Part shown: piece after piece, positions 21,757 to 30,596 of the stretch | Position numbering within the stretch: the stretch's first letter is position 1 | Layout of the letters: each line of letters opens with the position of its first letter | NCBI GenBank assembly: GCA_903832295.1 | Contig: CAILAZ010000174.1 | Coordinates: 1 to 61,721 of the forward strand | Direction: 5' to 3' | Length of the DNA: 61,721 nucleotides | From: an uncultured Acidobacteriota bacterium | GTDB taxonomy: Bacteria; Acidobacteriota; Terriglobia; Terriglobales; Acidobacteriaceae | Notes under the pieces: generated by a model | Told to the model about the DNA's origin: nothing | The model's input: only the letters and a program-made list of their open reading frames with translations | Databases searched by the model: none | Translations under genes and position numbers: made by a program

Positions 21757-23445
21757 ATGAAGCTATCGATAGGACGCAAGCTTGGAATTGGATTTACGGC
21801 TATCTCGCTGCTGACCGTTTGCAGTTCATTGATCACGTATATGAAGATCTCCACCATGCATCGGCTGGATCAGAGCATGGTAACTCTCAGAATACCGGCA
21901 ATGGAGAACTCCAGAGAATTCATTGCGCATCTCAATCAGGTCTCAAGCAAGGCAAGGGAGTTCATCCTAATCGGCGACAATCCCGATCTCTCAGCAAGAT
22001 CAAAGAATGATTGCGAGGCTGAGATCAAGAAGTTGGATGCTAACGTCCAGAAATTGAAGGAGCTGAGTCCGCGTTTCGTTCTCCAGGCGAACAGGGATCG
22101 GGTGAACATGATCGCTGACCGCACTGCGGAGTATCACAACGTTATCAGCGAGGTATTTCGGATTCGGAAACCGAACAACCCTGCAAGCGAAACCGCCGCC
22201 GCCAGGTACATGTCCGAAGTTGTTACGCCTTACAACGCAAAAACCAAGGCTGTCCTGCTGGAATTGGACGATTCACTTCAGCACCTGATTGAGGTGGAGG
22301 CGGATAACATGGAAGCTGCGGCGTCCACAGCCGTCCTCACGTTAACATTTGCGACGCTCTTAGTCGCCGTCCTTGGATTCAGCCTCGCGTTTTTTCTAAG
22401 CCGCAGCATTTCCGCACCGATGAACAGCGCAGTGGCCCATCTCGAAGAAATAGCACATGGCAACCTGACTGCATCGGTATCCGCCAAGTTCATGGAGCGA
22501 ACTGACGAGTTCGGTGCCCTGGCAAGAGCCATGGAGACTATGTCCGGGAGCCTTCGCCTCCTGTTGACAGACATCTCGAGTGGTGTCCAAACCCTCGGAA
22601 TTTCCGCAACACAACTCTCATCCGTATCAGCGCAGACTGCTTCCGGAGTCGCGTCCGTCTCTGAGAAGGCAACAGGGGTTGCAGCGGCAGCGGAAGAGGC
22701 GAGCGCGAGCACCATGTCGGTTGCCTCCGGAATGGAGCAATCCTCAGCCAGCCTGAGTTCCGTGGCCAGCGCAACGGAAGAGATGAGCGCAACCGTCGGC
22801 GACATTGCAGCCAACACCGCGCGCGCTCGGGTCACCAGCGAACAGGCGAACAGTAAGGCAATTGAGATATCCGAACAGATGCAGACACTCGGCAAGGCAG
22901 CGCAAGAGATTGGCCAAGTCACCGAAACGATTACTAATATATCTGCGCAAACCAACCTCCTGGCACTCAATGCAACCATCGAGGCTGCTCGCGCCGGAGC
23001 GGCGGGAAAGGGTTTCGCCGTCGTTGCGAATGAAATCAAGGAACTCGCCCGCCAGACCGCCGAAGCAACCGAAGACATCAAGGCGCGCATTGCCGGAGTT
23101 CAGAATTCTGCGGGCACCGCCATCCGCGACATCGACGACATCACTGCCGTGATCAAGGAAGTTGGCGGCATCGTCTCCAGCATCGCAGCCGCAATCGAGG
23201 AACAAGCAGCCGTAACCAGGGATGTCGCCGGCAACATCGCACAGGCCTCTGCCGGAGTACGCGACGCGAATGCCCACATTGCGCAGACTGCTGAGGTATC
23301 CAAGTCAATTGCCCGCGAAATTGCCGGCGTGAACCTCGATGTTGCGGACATCCGCCGCGGTGGCGAGCAGGTGCAGATCAGTGCCGTTGAGCTCTCTCAT
23401 CTTTCGGAACAGCTCAAGACGCAAGTGGCACAGTTCAGGATGTAG
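21757..23445 (+). CDS. Methyl-accepting chemotaxis protein
   Basis: Membrane chemoreceptor of 562 residues. A first span at about 10-30, a periplasmic helical region (about 31-185, four-helix-bundle type), a second span at about 188-210, a HAMP-like stretch (about 212-270) and a long cytoplasmic coiled coil. The hairpin tip is clear: [20 protein letters not shown] then [20 protein letters not shown]. There is no C-terminal CheR-binding pentapeptide. AGGAG lies ten bases before the ATG. It follows cheA by 80 bases, and is followed by a porin-like gene and a binding-protein-like gene before cheW, suggesting its ligand or its partner is met in the periplasm. Confidence 0.94.
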   Translation: MKLSIGRKLGIGFTAISLLTVCSSLITYMKISTMHRLDQSMVTLRIPAMENSREFIAHLNQVSSKAREFILIGDNPDLSARSKNDCEAEIKKLDANVQKLKELSPRFVLQANRDRVNMIADRTAEYHNVISEVFRIRKPNNPASETAAARYMSEVVTPYNAKTKAVLLELDDSLQHLIEVEADNMEAAASTAVLTLTFATLLVAVLGFSLAFFLSRSISAPMNSAVAHLEEIAHGNLTASVSAKFMERTDEFGALARAMETMSGSLRLLLTDISSGVQTLGISATQLSSVSAQTASGVASVSEKATGVAAAAEEASASTMSVASGMEQSSASLSSVASATEEMSATVGDIAANTARARVTSEQANSKAIEISEQMQTLGKAAQEIGQVTETITNISAQTNLLALNATIEAARAGAAGKGFAVVANEIKELARQTAEATEDIKARIAGVQNSAGTAIRDIDDITAVIKEVGGIVSSIAAAIEEQAAVTRDVAGNIAQASAGVRDANAHIAQTAEVSKSIAREIAGVNLDVADIRRGGEQVQISAVELSHLSEQLKTQVAQFRM

Positions 23446-23455
23446 TCGCTGCACC

Positions 23456-23495
23456 AGCCTTCGGCGGGACTCCCCGGGTACTCCCGCCGGAGGCT
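23456..23495 (+). terminator. 14-bp hairpin after the chemoreceptor gene
   Basis: Bases 23456-23469 pair with 23482-23495 with one G:T pair. It starts ten bases after the chemoreceptor stop. There is no T-tract, so it may attenuate or protect the message rather than end it; the genes beyond continue on the same strand. Confidence 0.5.
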
Positions 23496-23625
23496 GACAG
23501 CGCACGTCTAGTCGCCCCCATCGTCGGGATCGCCAGCCTCACTCGGCCAGCGGAACACACCTTGATGGCGAATCCAGCTACTGCCGATAGTGATGCGTGT
23601 GTTTCACCGGCATTCGGAGGTCTCC

Positions 23626-24768
23626 ATGCGGTACTTAGCTTCGCTTGTGCTGGCGGTTGGATTCTGTTCGTGTACTGCGCTGGCGCAGGATGATCACAAT
23701 CTGCAGATCCACGGCTTCGCCACTCAAGCATTCGTCTATTCGGGCAGCAACAATTACATGGGAATGAACACCAGTTCGGGCAGCGCCTCCTGGTCTGAAG
23801 CAGCAGTCAATCTCAATGACCAGGTCACAGAGAAACTCCGCATTGGCGCACAGGTTCACATGACTCGCCTGGGAAGTTTCGGGGACTCTAACCTGTCCGT
23901 AGATTGGGCGCTCGGCGATTATCGGGTGAACCGCTGGGTTGGTATTCGGGCTGGAAAAGTGAAAATTCGGTGGGGCCTATATAACGATACACAGGACGCC
24001 GACCCGGGCTACCTCTGGTCGCTTCTGCCCGAACCGATCTACGCGGTGGACCTGCGAGAAACCAATCTCTCCCAGTATGGAGTTGAGGTTTACGGAAAGC
24101 TGCTCCTTCCAAAGAAGTGGGGGGGCGCTGATTACAGCATCTACTACGGCGATTACTATTACGCGTCTAATGACGGTTACGCTGCGTTGTTCCAGGCACA
24201 AGGGCTCAAGCTGGTTGGTCAGCCATCGGGCAAAACTCCCGGATTCGACTTACGTTGGAAGACGCCAGCCAAGGGATTGAAAATCGGTGGATCACTGATG
24301 ACTTACGACGCATCAGGACGATTCACTACTGGAACATTGAGCCAACCGCTCGCTTATTGGCCCACCTACTACGCACAATATGACGTGAAGAAGCTCTCCT
24401 TCTCATATCAATACACAAAGCTCGTGCAATACACCAACATCACGCTTACCAACTCAGCCCCGGCCATCAGCGTATCTGACACGCGCTCGTGGTTTGCAAT
24501 GGCCTCGTGCCGCGTCACCGACAAATTTCAGTTAGGCACCTATTACACGCACTATCTTTTGGCCTCATCCCCTGACAGGTCCAACCCGGCGAACTACTAC
24601 CGTGATTGGGCAGTGTCCAGCCGCTATGACATCAACTCGTATTTTTACGCAAAGCTCGAGGGACATTTCATTGATGGCAACGGGGTTGGCTACTACAGCT
24701 TTAACAACCCGAATCCCCTTACATCACAGAGCAAGGTAGTAGTGGCAAAAATTGGATTCATTTTCTAG
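23626..24768 (+). CDS. Porin-like outer-membrane beta-barrel protein
   Basis: Secreted protein of 380 residues with a signal peptide (MRYLASLVLAVGFCSCTALA, cleavage after ALA). The mature chain is rich in Tyr, Trp, Gly and alternating strand patterns and ends in KIGFIF, with terminal phenylalanine, so it is a predicted outer-membrane barrel. A family cannot be named surely. CGGAGG five bases before the ATG sets the start. It lies inside the chemosensory run between the receptor gene and a short binding-protein-like gene, 19 bases upstream of the latter. A role in admitting or sensing a ligand for the receptor is inference. Confidence 0.8.
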   Translation: MRYLASLVLAVGFCSCTALAQDDHNLQIHGFATQAFVYSGSNNYMGMNTSSGSASWSEAAVNLNDQVTEKLRIGAQVHMTRLGSFGDSNLSVDWALGDYRVNRWVGIRAGKVKIRWGLYNDTQDADPGYLWSLLPEPIYAVDLRETNLSQYGVEVYGKLLLPKKWGGADYSIYYGDYYYASNDGYAALFQAQGLKLVGQPSGKTPGFDLRWKTPAKGLKIGGSLMTYDASGRFTTGTLSQPLAYWPTYYAQYDVKKLSFSYQYTKLVQYTNITLTNSAPAISVSDTRSWFAMASCRVTDKFQLGTYYTHYLLASSPDRSNPANYYRDWAVSSRYDINSYFYAKLEGHFIDGNGVGYYSFNNPNPLTSQSKVVVAKIGFIF

Positions 24769-24787
24769 TCAGGAGGAATGGACTTTT

Positions 24788-25204
24788 ATGAGAACTAATC
24801 TCTTGCTTTCAGTTGCCCTGTTCTTCCTCCTCGGTGTCAGCGCAGGTCAAGCGCAAGTCATTATCGCGAACTCAAACGTTAAGATCTCGGCGATCTCCAA
24901 AGCAGACCTGAAGGAGATCTTCATCGGAGCATCCTCCAATTTCTCCGACGGAACACGAGCCGTGCCGGTCACGCTGAAGGACGGGGCTGCCCACGAAGCT
25001 TTTCTGCGGAGCTACATCGGAAAGAGTGAAGCGGCGTTTCGCGCGTCGTGGCGTTCCATCGTATTCGCCGGACAGGGCACGATGCCGCGAGCCTTTGAGA
25101 GTGAATCGGCATTGATTGATTACGTTGCTTCAGCACCGGGCGCGATCGGATACGTTACAGCTCCAGTCAGCCGGGAAAAGGTGAAGACTCTGTCAGTGAA
25201 ATAG
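24788..25204 (+). CDS. Short phosphate-binding-protein-like periplasmic protein
   Basis: Exported protein of 138 residues with a signal peptide (residues 1-22, ending SAGQAQ). The mature part resembles half of a PstS-type substrate-binding fold: start VIIANSNVKISAISKADLKEIF, then RASWRSIVFAGQGTMPRAF, and near the end the family-like APGAIGYVT. A full PstS is about twice this length, so this is a single-lobe form rather than a transporter component; no ABC genes are near. AGGAGG is 11 bases before the ATG; a nearer ATG is out of frame. It pairs with the porin-like gene and may present a ligand to the receptor encoded upstream; that is a hypothesis. Confidence 0.75.
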   Translation: MRTNLLLSVALFFLLGVSAGQAQVIIANSNVKISAISKADLKEIFIGASSNFSDGTRAVPVTLKDGAAHEAFLRSYIGKSEAAFRASWRSIVFAGQGTMPRAFESESALIDYVASAPGAIGYVTAPVSREKVKTLSVK

Positions 25205-25283
25205 AACCTGCGTGCCAACCCAGCGTCATGGCGCATTGGCGCGTCAACATAAATATCGCAGTCTTGGTTGGAGTGAGATAGAC

Positions 25284-25781
25284 ATGGCAAAAGACAGCTT
25301 TAGGCAAAGCAGCGGCGACGATCTTCTAGTCGCAACCTTCCTTCTCGGAGGAGGCACCTTCGGATTAGATACCGCCATCATTCAAGAGGTAGTGATGGTC
25401 GGCGAGGTTACGCCCGTCCACCACGCCCCTGCTTATGTAGCTGGCATCCGGAATCTGCGCGGGAGAATCGTTACCGTCATCGACCTGAAGATGCGGCTGG
25501 AGTTACCGCTGGCTGACAGATCTTCCGAGAACCGTATTCTTATCGCAGACTGGAAAGGCGAACCCGTTGGGCTCCTGGTGGACAGTGTGCAGGATACCGT
25601 CGAGATTGGCACAGGCGATCTGCTGCCACCTCCTCCTAACCTTAATGGCGTGCAGATGCAGAAGTTGATTGGAGTGTTTCGGTGCGGAGATCGCCTGGCC
25701 GCTCTCTTGGATCCAATCGCAGTCCTCAATCCCTACGATGGCACAAGCCTATCACTGTCACACGAAGAAACGATGAAATGA
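25284..25781 (+). CDS. cheW: Chemotaxis coupling protein CheW
   Basis: Coupling protein of 165 residues that joins chemoreceptor and CheA. It is a single CheW fold: TFGLDTAIIQEVVMVGEVTP, then the conserved HAPAYVAGIRNLRGRIVTVI DLKMRL core, and PVGLLVDSVQDTVEI. GGAGTGAGAT before the ATG at 25284 supports this start over a longer frame. It overlaps cheB as ATGA. Its place after the receptor, porin and binding-protein genes and before cheB and cheR shows one chemosensory operon. Confidence 0.95.
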   Translation: MAKDSFRQSSGDDLLVATFLLGGGTFGLDTAIIQEVVMVGEVTPVHHAPAYVAGIRNLRGRIVTVIDLKMRLELPLADRSSENRILIADWKGEPVGLLVDSVQDTVEIGTGDLLPPPPNLNGVQMQKLIGVFRCGDRLAALLDPIAVLNPYDGTSLSLSHEETMK

Positions 25782-26890
25782 GTCTCCGAGTTCTAGTGGT
25801 CGATGATGCCGTGTTTTTCCGGCGAGTGCTCTCTGATGCGCTGTTGGCTGTGCCGGGTGTGGAAGTGGTCGGCAATGCAGCCAATGGGAGACTCGCCTTG
25901 CAGAAGATCAGGGATTTGCGCCCTGATCTTGTCACTCTCGACATCGAAATGCCGGAGATGGATGGCTTGGCAGTTCTCGACGAGCTGCGTCGGGCTGGCA
26001 TGTCCGTTGAAGTGATTGTGGTCAGTGCGGTCTCTCGCCGTGGCGGCGAGCTTACCTTGCGTGCGCTCGCCAAGGGCGCATTCGATTTCCTCATCAAACC
26101 GGAAGGTACGAGCCCTGAGCAGAGCCGCGAGTTCCTGGTCCGGGAACTGACTCCTAAGATTCGTGCCATTGCGAACCGCTTGGAGATTCGGTCTATTCTG
26201 CGCAATCCACCGCCGGCACCACTTGCACCAACCCCGGCGCGGGCACCCGCTGCCGCTGCCCTCGAAGGCATTACCGGACGAATGCAGCGTCTCTCAGGTT
26301 TGGCCAAGCCGGAGATGGTCCTCATCGGCGTATCCACGGGTGGTCCCGTTGCGCTGGGTCGATTGTTGCCGGCGATCCCCGCAGACATTGGCGTGCCCAT
26401 TCTGATCGTGCAGCATATGCCGGCTGTGTTCACTCAGGCATTGGCTGATGACTTGAATTCCAAGTGCGCCCTTAGCGTTCGGGAAGCTGTTCATCAGGAA
26501 TCGCCACAGCCCAACGTTGCATACATCGCCCCGGGAGGCCGCCAAATGCGGCTTGCACATTCCCCGGACGGGAAGCCACTGATCCATATCACGGATGATC
26601 CCCCCGAGAATAATTGCAAACCTGCGGTGGATTACCTGTTCCGCTCGGCTGCAAGTTGCTTTCCTGGTCGTTCTGTCGCCGTCATCCTCACCGGAATGGG
26701 CAGTGATGGCACGCTAGGGTTACGCCTCCTGAAACGCCACGGATGTTTTGTTATTGCTCAGGATGAGTCTAGTTCGGTGATCTATGGTATGCCGCGGTCT
26801 GCGGTCGATGCCGGTGTCACCGACACCATTCTTCCGCTCGACGCGATTGCTTCACGCATAACTTCAGCCGTGAAGAGAGGGCAACGGTGA
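25778..26890 (+). CDS. cheB: Chemoreceptor methylesterase/deamidase CheB
   Basis: Adaptation enzyme of 370 residues that removes methyl groups from receptor glutamates. The N-terminal receiver has Asp55 in LVTLDIEMPEMDG. A Pro/Ala linker (about 143-165) leads to the methylesterase, with Ser186 in IGVSTGGP, His213 in VQHMPAVFT and Asp310 in LTGMGSDGTLGL as the catalytic triad. All key residues are present. The start is fixed by four-base overlap with cheW; it overlaps cheR by four bases as GTGA. Phosphorylation by the CheA of this run would activate it. Confidence 0.96.
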   Translation: MSLRVLVVDDAVFFRRVLSDALLAVPGVEVVGNAANGRLALQKIRDLRPDLVTLDIEMPEMDGLAVLDELRRAGMSVEVIVVSAVSRRGGELTLRALAKGAFDFLIKPEGTSPEQSREFLVRELTPKIRAIANRLEIRSILRNPPPAPLAPTPARAPAAAALEGITGRMQRLSGLAKPEMVLIGVSTGGPVALGRLLPAIPADIGVPILIVQHMPAVFTQALADDLNSKCALSVREAVHQESPQPNVAYIAPGGRQMRLAHSPDGKPLIHITDDPPENNCKPAVDYLFRSAASCFPGRSVAVILTGMGSDGTLGLRLLKRHGCFVIAQDESSSVIYGMPRSAVDAGVTDTILPLDAIASRITSAVKRGQR

Positions 26891-27726
26891 CTGTCGCAAT
26901 CACCCCCGACGAATTGACGCTATGGTCTCGCTACGTCCATGAGATCAGCGGAATATCCCTGGACAGCACCAAGGGCTATCTGATTGAGACACGTCTCGGT
27001 AGCCTGCTCTCCGAGTGCTGCGCCCTCAACTTTTCGCAGCTTCTCGCAAAAGCTCGTGCTGATACGACCAACACATTGCGTCGCAAGATCATCGAAGCTA
27101 TCACTACAAATGAAACCTCGTTCTTTCGTGATACTGCGCCTTTTGATCTGCTTCGAAACAAGCTGATTCCCGACATTATCGACCGCCGGAACCGATCCGG
27201 CGCGGCACGTGTCCCCATTCGCATCTGGAGCGCTGCGTGTTCGACGGGGCAAGAAGCTTATAGCACGGGAATCGTGTTCAAGGAGCTACTCGGCGACCTC
27301 TCGCGCTATGACATCCGGATCATGGGTACTGACCTCTCCAACAAAGCCGTGGCTCAGGCAAGCTATGGCGAGTACAGTCGGTATGAACTGGAAAGAGGAC
27401 TACCGCAAGAGATGCTAACCCGGCACTTCATCGCATCTGGTGAGAGATGGCGCGTCCGCGATGAAATCCGTGCCCTCGCCACGTTCCGCACGATGAATCT
27501 GCTGGAGCCGTTTTCATTTCCGGCCGCTTTTGACATCATCTTTTGCCGTAACGTCGCAATCTACTTCAGCGAAATTGATAAGACCAGACTTTTCCGCAAT
27601 CTCATACGGTGCATGGCAAAAGAAGGAAGTTTGATTGTCGGGGCCACGGAGTCAATCGCAGGCCTGTGTCCGGACCTGGAGCCCAAGCGCCACTTGCGTG
27701 CCGTTTACTACCAGGCGAAGGGATAG
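26887..27726 (+). CDS. cheR: Chemoreceptor methyltransferase CheR
   Basis: S-adenosylmethionine-dependent methyltransferase of 279 residues, the usual CheR length. The N-terminal helical domain is followed by the SAM site RIWSAACSTGQEAYS and the later motif FDIIFCRNVAIYFSE. There is no TPR extension. It starts with GTG overlapping the cheB stop and ends the chemosensory run, 14 bases before the convergent APC permease gene. The receptor at 21757-23445 lacks a pentapeptide tether, so CheR must meet it directly. Confidence 0.96.
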   Translation: MTVAITPDELTLWSRYVHEISGISLDSTKGYLIETRLGSLLSECCALNFSQLLAKARADTTNTLRRKIIEAITTNETSFFRDTAPFDLLRNKLIPDIIDRRNRSGAARVPIRIWSAACSTGQEAYSTGIVFKELLGDLSRYDIRIMGTDLSNKAVAQASYGEYSRYELERGLPQEMLTRHFIASGERWRVRDEIRALATFRTMNLLEPFSFPAAFDIIFCRNVAIYFSEIDKTRLFRNLIRCMAKEGSLIVGATESIAGLCPDLEPKRHLRAVYYQAKG

Positions 27727-27740
27727 CTGGTCTCCAATCG

Positions 27741-29210
27741 CTATACAACACCGCGCTCTTCTACACCCTCCACTTGGAACGGCCATTCCTTTCGTGTGAC
27801 TGCACGCACGAAATAGAGAATGAGTCCGGTAATCAATAAGACCAACGCATACCGAATCTCCCGTCCAAATCCCGGTCGTGAGAACAGGATGTAGATGAAG
27901 CCGACCGTCGCGATGAGTGCAGGCAAAGGATACAGCCACATCCGAAAGGGTCTTGGCATATCCGGACGCCGAATCCGTAGCACGATAACTCCCACCGATT
28001 GCAGCAGGAACTGAAGCATGATTCGGATAACAGCGAGGGCCGCAATCACATCGGCCAGCGACAAGAAGCAGAATGCAATAGCCAGTCCCCCGAGCGCCAA
28101 CAGGGAAACATACGGGAAACGGTGTTTCGAGTGAACTTTGCCAAATACGCGGAAATAGTTTCCATCCAGCGCCGCCGCATATGGCACACGAGAGTAGCCG
28201 AGTAACAGCGAAAATACCGAAGCAAAGGCAGTCCACACGATTAAGCCAGTAATCAGATACCCTGCCCAGCTTCCATATACCCGCTCCATCATTACGGACA
28301 TCACGTAGAACCGTGTTGGCGAATGCGCCGTGGACATCAACTCCTGCCACGGCACCACTCCCAGCACGCTCACATTCATCGTGATGTAGAGCACAGCCAC
28401 TACGCCAATCGAGATCATCACAGCACGCGGCACGTTCTTCTCAGGCTGTTTCACTTCCTCGCTCAGGAAGCAGATATTGTAATAGCCCCAGTAGTCATAG
28501 CTCGCCACCAGCATCGCGGCACCCAATCCGGTAAAGAACTGCGGCGTCAGTTCAAATGCGTGGGCAGGAAAGTTCCATGCAATGTGGCGGTCAAAATGGG
28601 TGACCCCGGTAAAAATGATCCACGCCAGCGACCCGAATACTCCAATTGCCAGCAGCCGTGAGAACCAGGCAATATCCGTGATCTTGCGATACAACAGGAA
28701 TACCGACAAGCACACCGTGAGGATCGCCACAGCGGTTCCCGGCGTCACAACCGCATTGGCTTGTAGTGTGCCGAGAAACGGCAGATGCAACTGCATATTG
28801 TGCGATGCAATCTGCCGAGTCAAAGGCTTATAGAAGTAGCTGGCATAACTGGACAGCCCGAGGCAGCCGGACGCGATCGACAGAGGTGCGCTGAACGTGA
28901 CCTGCCAGACGAACAGAAAACTGAGCAGCCGCCCCCACTTGTTCGGTCCGTAAATTTCCTTTAAGAAGTTGTAGGAACCGCCAGCCTGCGGCATCGCTGC
29001 GCCCAGTTCCGAAATCACAAGACCATCACACACGGCGAACAGTGCGCCAAATATCCAACCCAGCAAGGCCTGCGGCCCTGCCATTGCGCCAATAATCAGC
29101 GGAATGGTTACGAATGGCCCGACGCCGATCATGTCCAGTATATTGAGCAACACAGCGCTGCCCAAGCCCATGCCCCGGATCAGAGGACGATTTTCAGTCG
29201 TGTGCTGCAT
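27741..29210 (-). CDS. APC-superfamily amino acid/amine permease
   Basis: Inner-membrane transporter of 489 residues with about 12 hydrophobic spans. The first span region NILDMIGVGPFVTIPLIIG and the following LGAAMPQAGGSYNFLKEIYG are typical of the APC (amino acid-polyamine-organocation) superfamily. It is the last gene of the minus-strand operon and starts on the stop codon of the ROK gene (TGATG). FrlA, a fructose-amino-acid permease, is in the same superfamily and is also linked to an SIS enzyme, which supports a cargo that is a sugar-amino-acid conjugate or the amino acid freed from one. That cargo is inference; the family is firm. Confidence 0.88.
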   Translation of the reverse strand: MQHTTENRPLIRGMGLGSAVLLNILDMIGVGPFVTIPLIIGAMAGPQALLGWIFGALFAVCDGLVISELGAAMPQAGGSYNFLKEIYGPNKWGRLLSFLFVWQVTFSAPLSIASGCLGLSSYASYFYKPLTRQIASHNMQLHLPFLGTLQANAVVTPGTAVAILTVCLSVFLLYRKITDIAWFSRLLAIGVFGSLAWIIFTGVTHFDRHIAWNFPAHAFELTPQFFTGLGAAMLVASYDYWGYYNICFLSEEVKQPEKNVPRAVMISIGVVAVLYITMNVSVLGVVPWQELMSTAHSPTRFYVMSVMMERVYGSWAGYLITGLIVWTAFASVFSLLLGYSRVPYAAALDGNYFRVFGKVHSKHRFPYVSLLALGGLAIAFCFLSLADVIAALAVIRIMLQFLLQSVGVIVLRIRRPDMPRPFRMWLYPLPALIATVGFIYILFSRPGFGREIRYALVLLITGLILYFVRAVTRKEWPFQVEGVEERGVV

Positions 29211-30565
29211 CAGTAATCCGTCTCTCTTGTGATTGAAGAGGTACTCTCTGCGCGAACTCCGCCTGTCGGCTGCCTGACTTTGAAACCATTTGCTTCGGCT
29301 GACTGCAGCGCTAGCCAGATCGTGCCGGATAGCTGCGCATCGACACCCAGGCTGCTTACAACCACCTTCGGGCAGGAAAATTGATGAGCGTTGAGTAACT
29401 GCCGCACCGCATCGACGAGCGCCGGGTGTCGCCCCACGGAACCCCCGAGCACGACGAGCGACATGTTCAGAACGATGCTTACATTGATGATCGCAAGTGA
29501 CAAGAGCTCTGCCACGCGTGTAAACATTTCGAGCGCAAGCGCGTCGCCGCTGAGTGCACGGTCAAAAACCTCCGTTGCGCGAAGTGGAGCCAGAAGGTCG
29601 GACCTTGTGCTTATTCTCTGCTGCCACTCGCGCTCAATTGCCTTCCCCCCGATTTCACTCTCGAGTGCCCCAAGGGCATTCACGTCAAGCGCCTGCTTCA
29701 CAACTCCAGGCACCAGAAGATAGCCCAGCTCACCTGCCGACCAGTCAACGCCGTGATGGAGTTTTCCATCAATAACAATTCCTCCTCCCACTCCGGACCC
29801 AATTGCAATAAAGATAAAATTCCGCGCTCCCTTAGCAATACCGCACCAGCTCTCGCCCAGAGCAGCGAGGTTCACGTCGTTCTCGATGATCGTGCGCAGT
29901 CCTGTCTTCTGCTCGCACATCCGTCGCAACGGAACATTGTCCCAGTCTGTAAGATTAGGTGCTGCGCGCACCACGCCAGCACTCACGTCTGTGATGCCGG
30001 GAGCTCCGACGGCAAGCGCAAGAACTCGTTTCAACTGAACCTCATGCTGCTTCAAGAGGTGCCCCGTACCTTCGGCGATGATGTCCGTCACAACCTCAGG
30101 AGTCCGGTCCGCGCCGAGTGAGGCGCACCACCTGCCAACCGCTGAGCCATTGAGATCGGCAAGCTCCAGCCGCACATTTGAGCCGCCGACATCAGCCCCC
30201 ACAACGTAACCGTGTTTCGCATTAAACTGCACCATCCTGGGCGGCCTGCCGCCATTCGAACGGCCCGGTCCGATGAACTCGACCAAGCCTCGGCGGTGCA
30301 ACGCGGCAATGCCAGCAGAGACTGTTGGCGCAGTCAGCCCCGAATATCGGACCAGGTCGGCTCTCGAACAGGGCGAATGCTGTCTCACCAGTCGCAGGAG
30401 TTCCCGACAATTCGTATCACGCATCCACTTGGGCTGCCTCACGATCAGTGGACTGTCAAGGTCAATCAACATATCGAACTCCGGGTTGTTGGGAGATACT
30501 GTCATCGGCCTCGGAACACCCATCTTATGGTCGTATCTGTCGTGGTCAAGAACAATGTTCCCCAT
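29210..30565 (-). CDS. ROK-family transcriptional regulator
   Basis: Protein of 451 residues: winged helix-turn-helix (about 45-105, RADLVRYSGLTAPTVSAGIA) joined to a ROK sugar-kinase fold (VVGADVGGSNVRLELADL; IENDVNLAALGE). The ROK zinc signature CxCGxxGCxE and the His of the GELGH motif are absent (here GELGYLLVPG), so zinc binding and kinase activity are doubtful, while sugar sensing may remain. Members such as NagC and XylR repress sugar genes. It probably controls this operon and the divergent PIG-L gene. The ATG at 30565 is used; in-frame ATGs further in are possible because no strong ribosome site decides. Confidence 0.88.
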   Translation of the reverse strand: MGNIVLDHDRYDHKMGVPRPMTVSPNNPEFDMLIDLDSPLIVRQPKWMRDTNCRELLRLVRQHSPCSRADLVRYSGLTAPTVSAGIAALHRRGLVEFIGPGRSNGGRPPRMVQFNAKHGYVVGADVGGSNVRLELADLNGSAVGRWCASLGADRTPEVVTDIIAEGTGHLLKQHEVQLKRVLALAVGAPGITDVSAGVVRAAPNLTDWDNVPLRRMCEQKTGLRTIIENDVNLAALGESWCGIAKGARNFIFIAIGSGVGGGIVIDGKLHHGVDWSAGELGYLLVPGVVKQALDVNALGALESEIGGKAIEREWQQRISTRSDLLAPLRATEVFDRALSGDALALEMFTRVAELLSLAIINVSIVLNMSLVVLGGSVGRHPALVDAVRQLLNAHQFSCPKVVVSSLGVDAQLSGTIWLALQSAEANGFKVRQPTGGVRAESTSSITRETDY

Positions 30566-30596
30566 CCGCCTGCAAGGGCTGGAATCGCCGCTCCAG

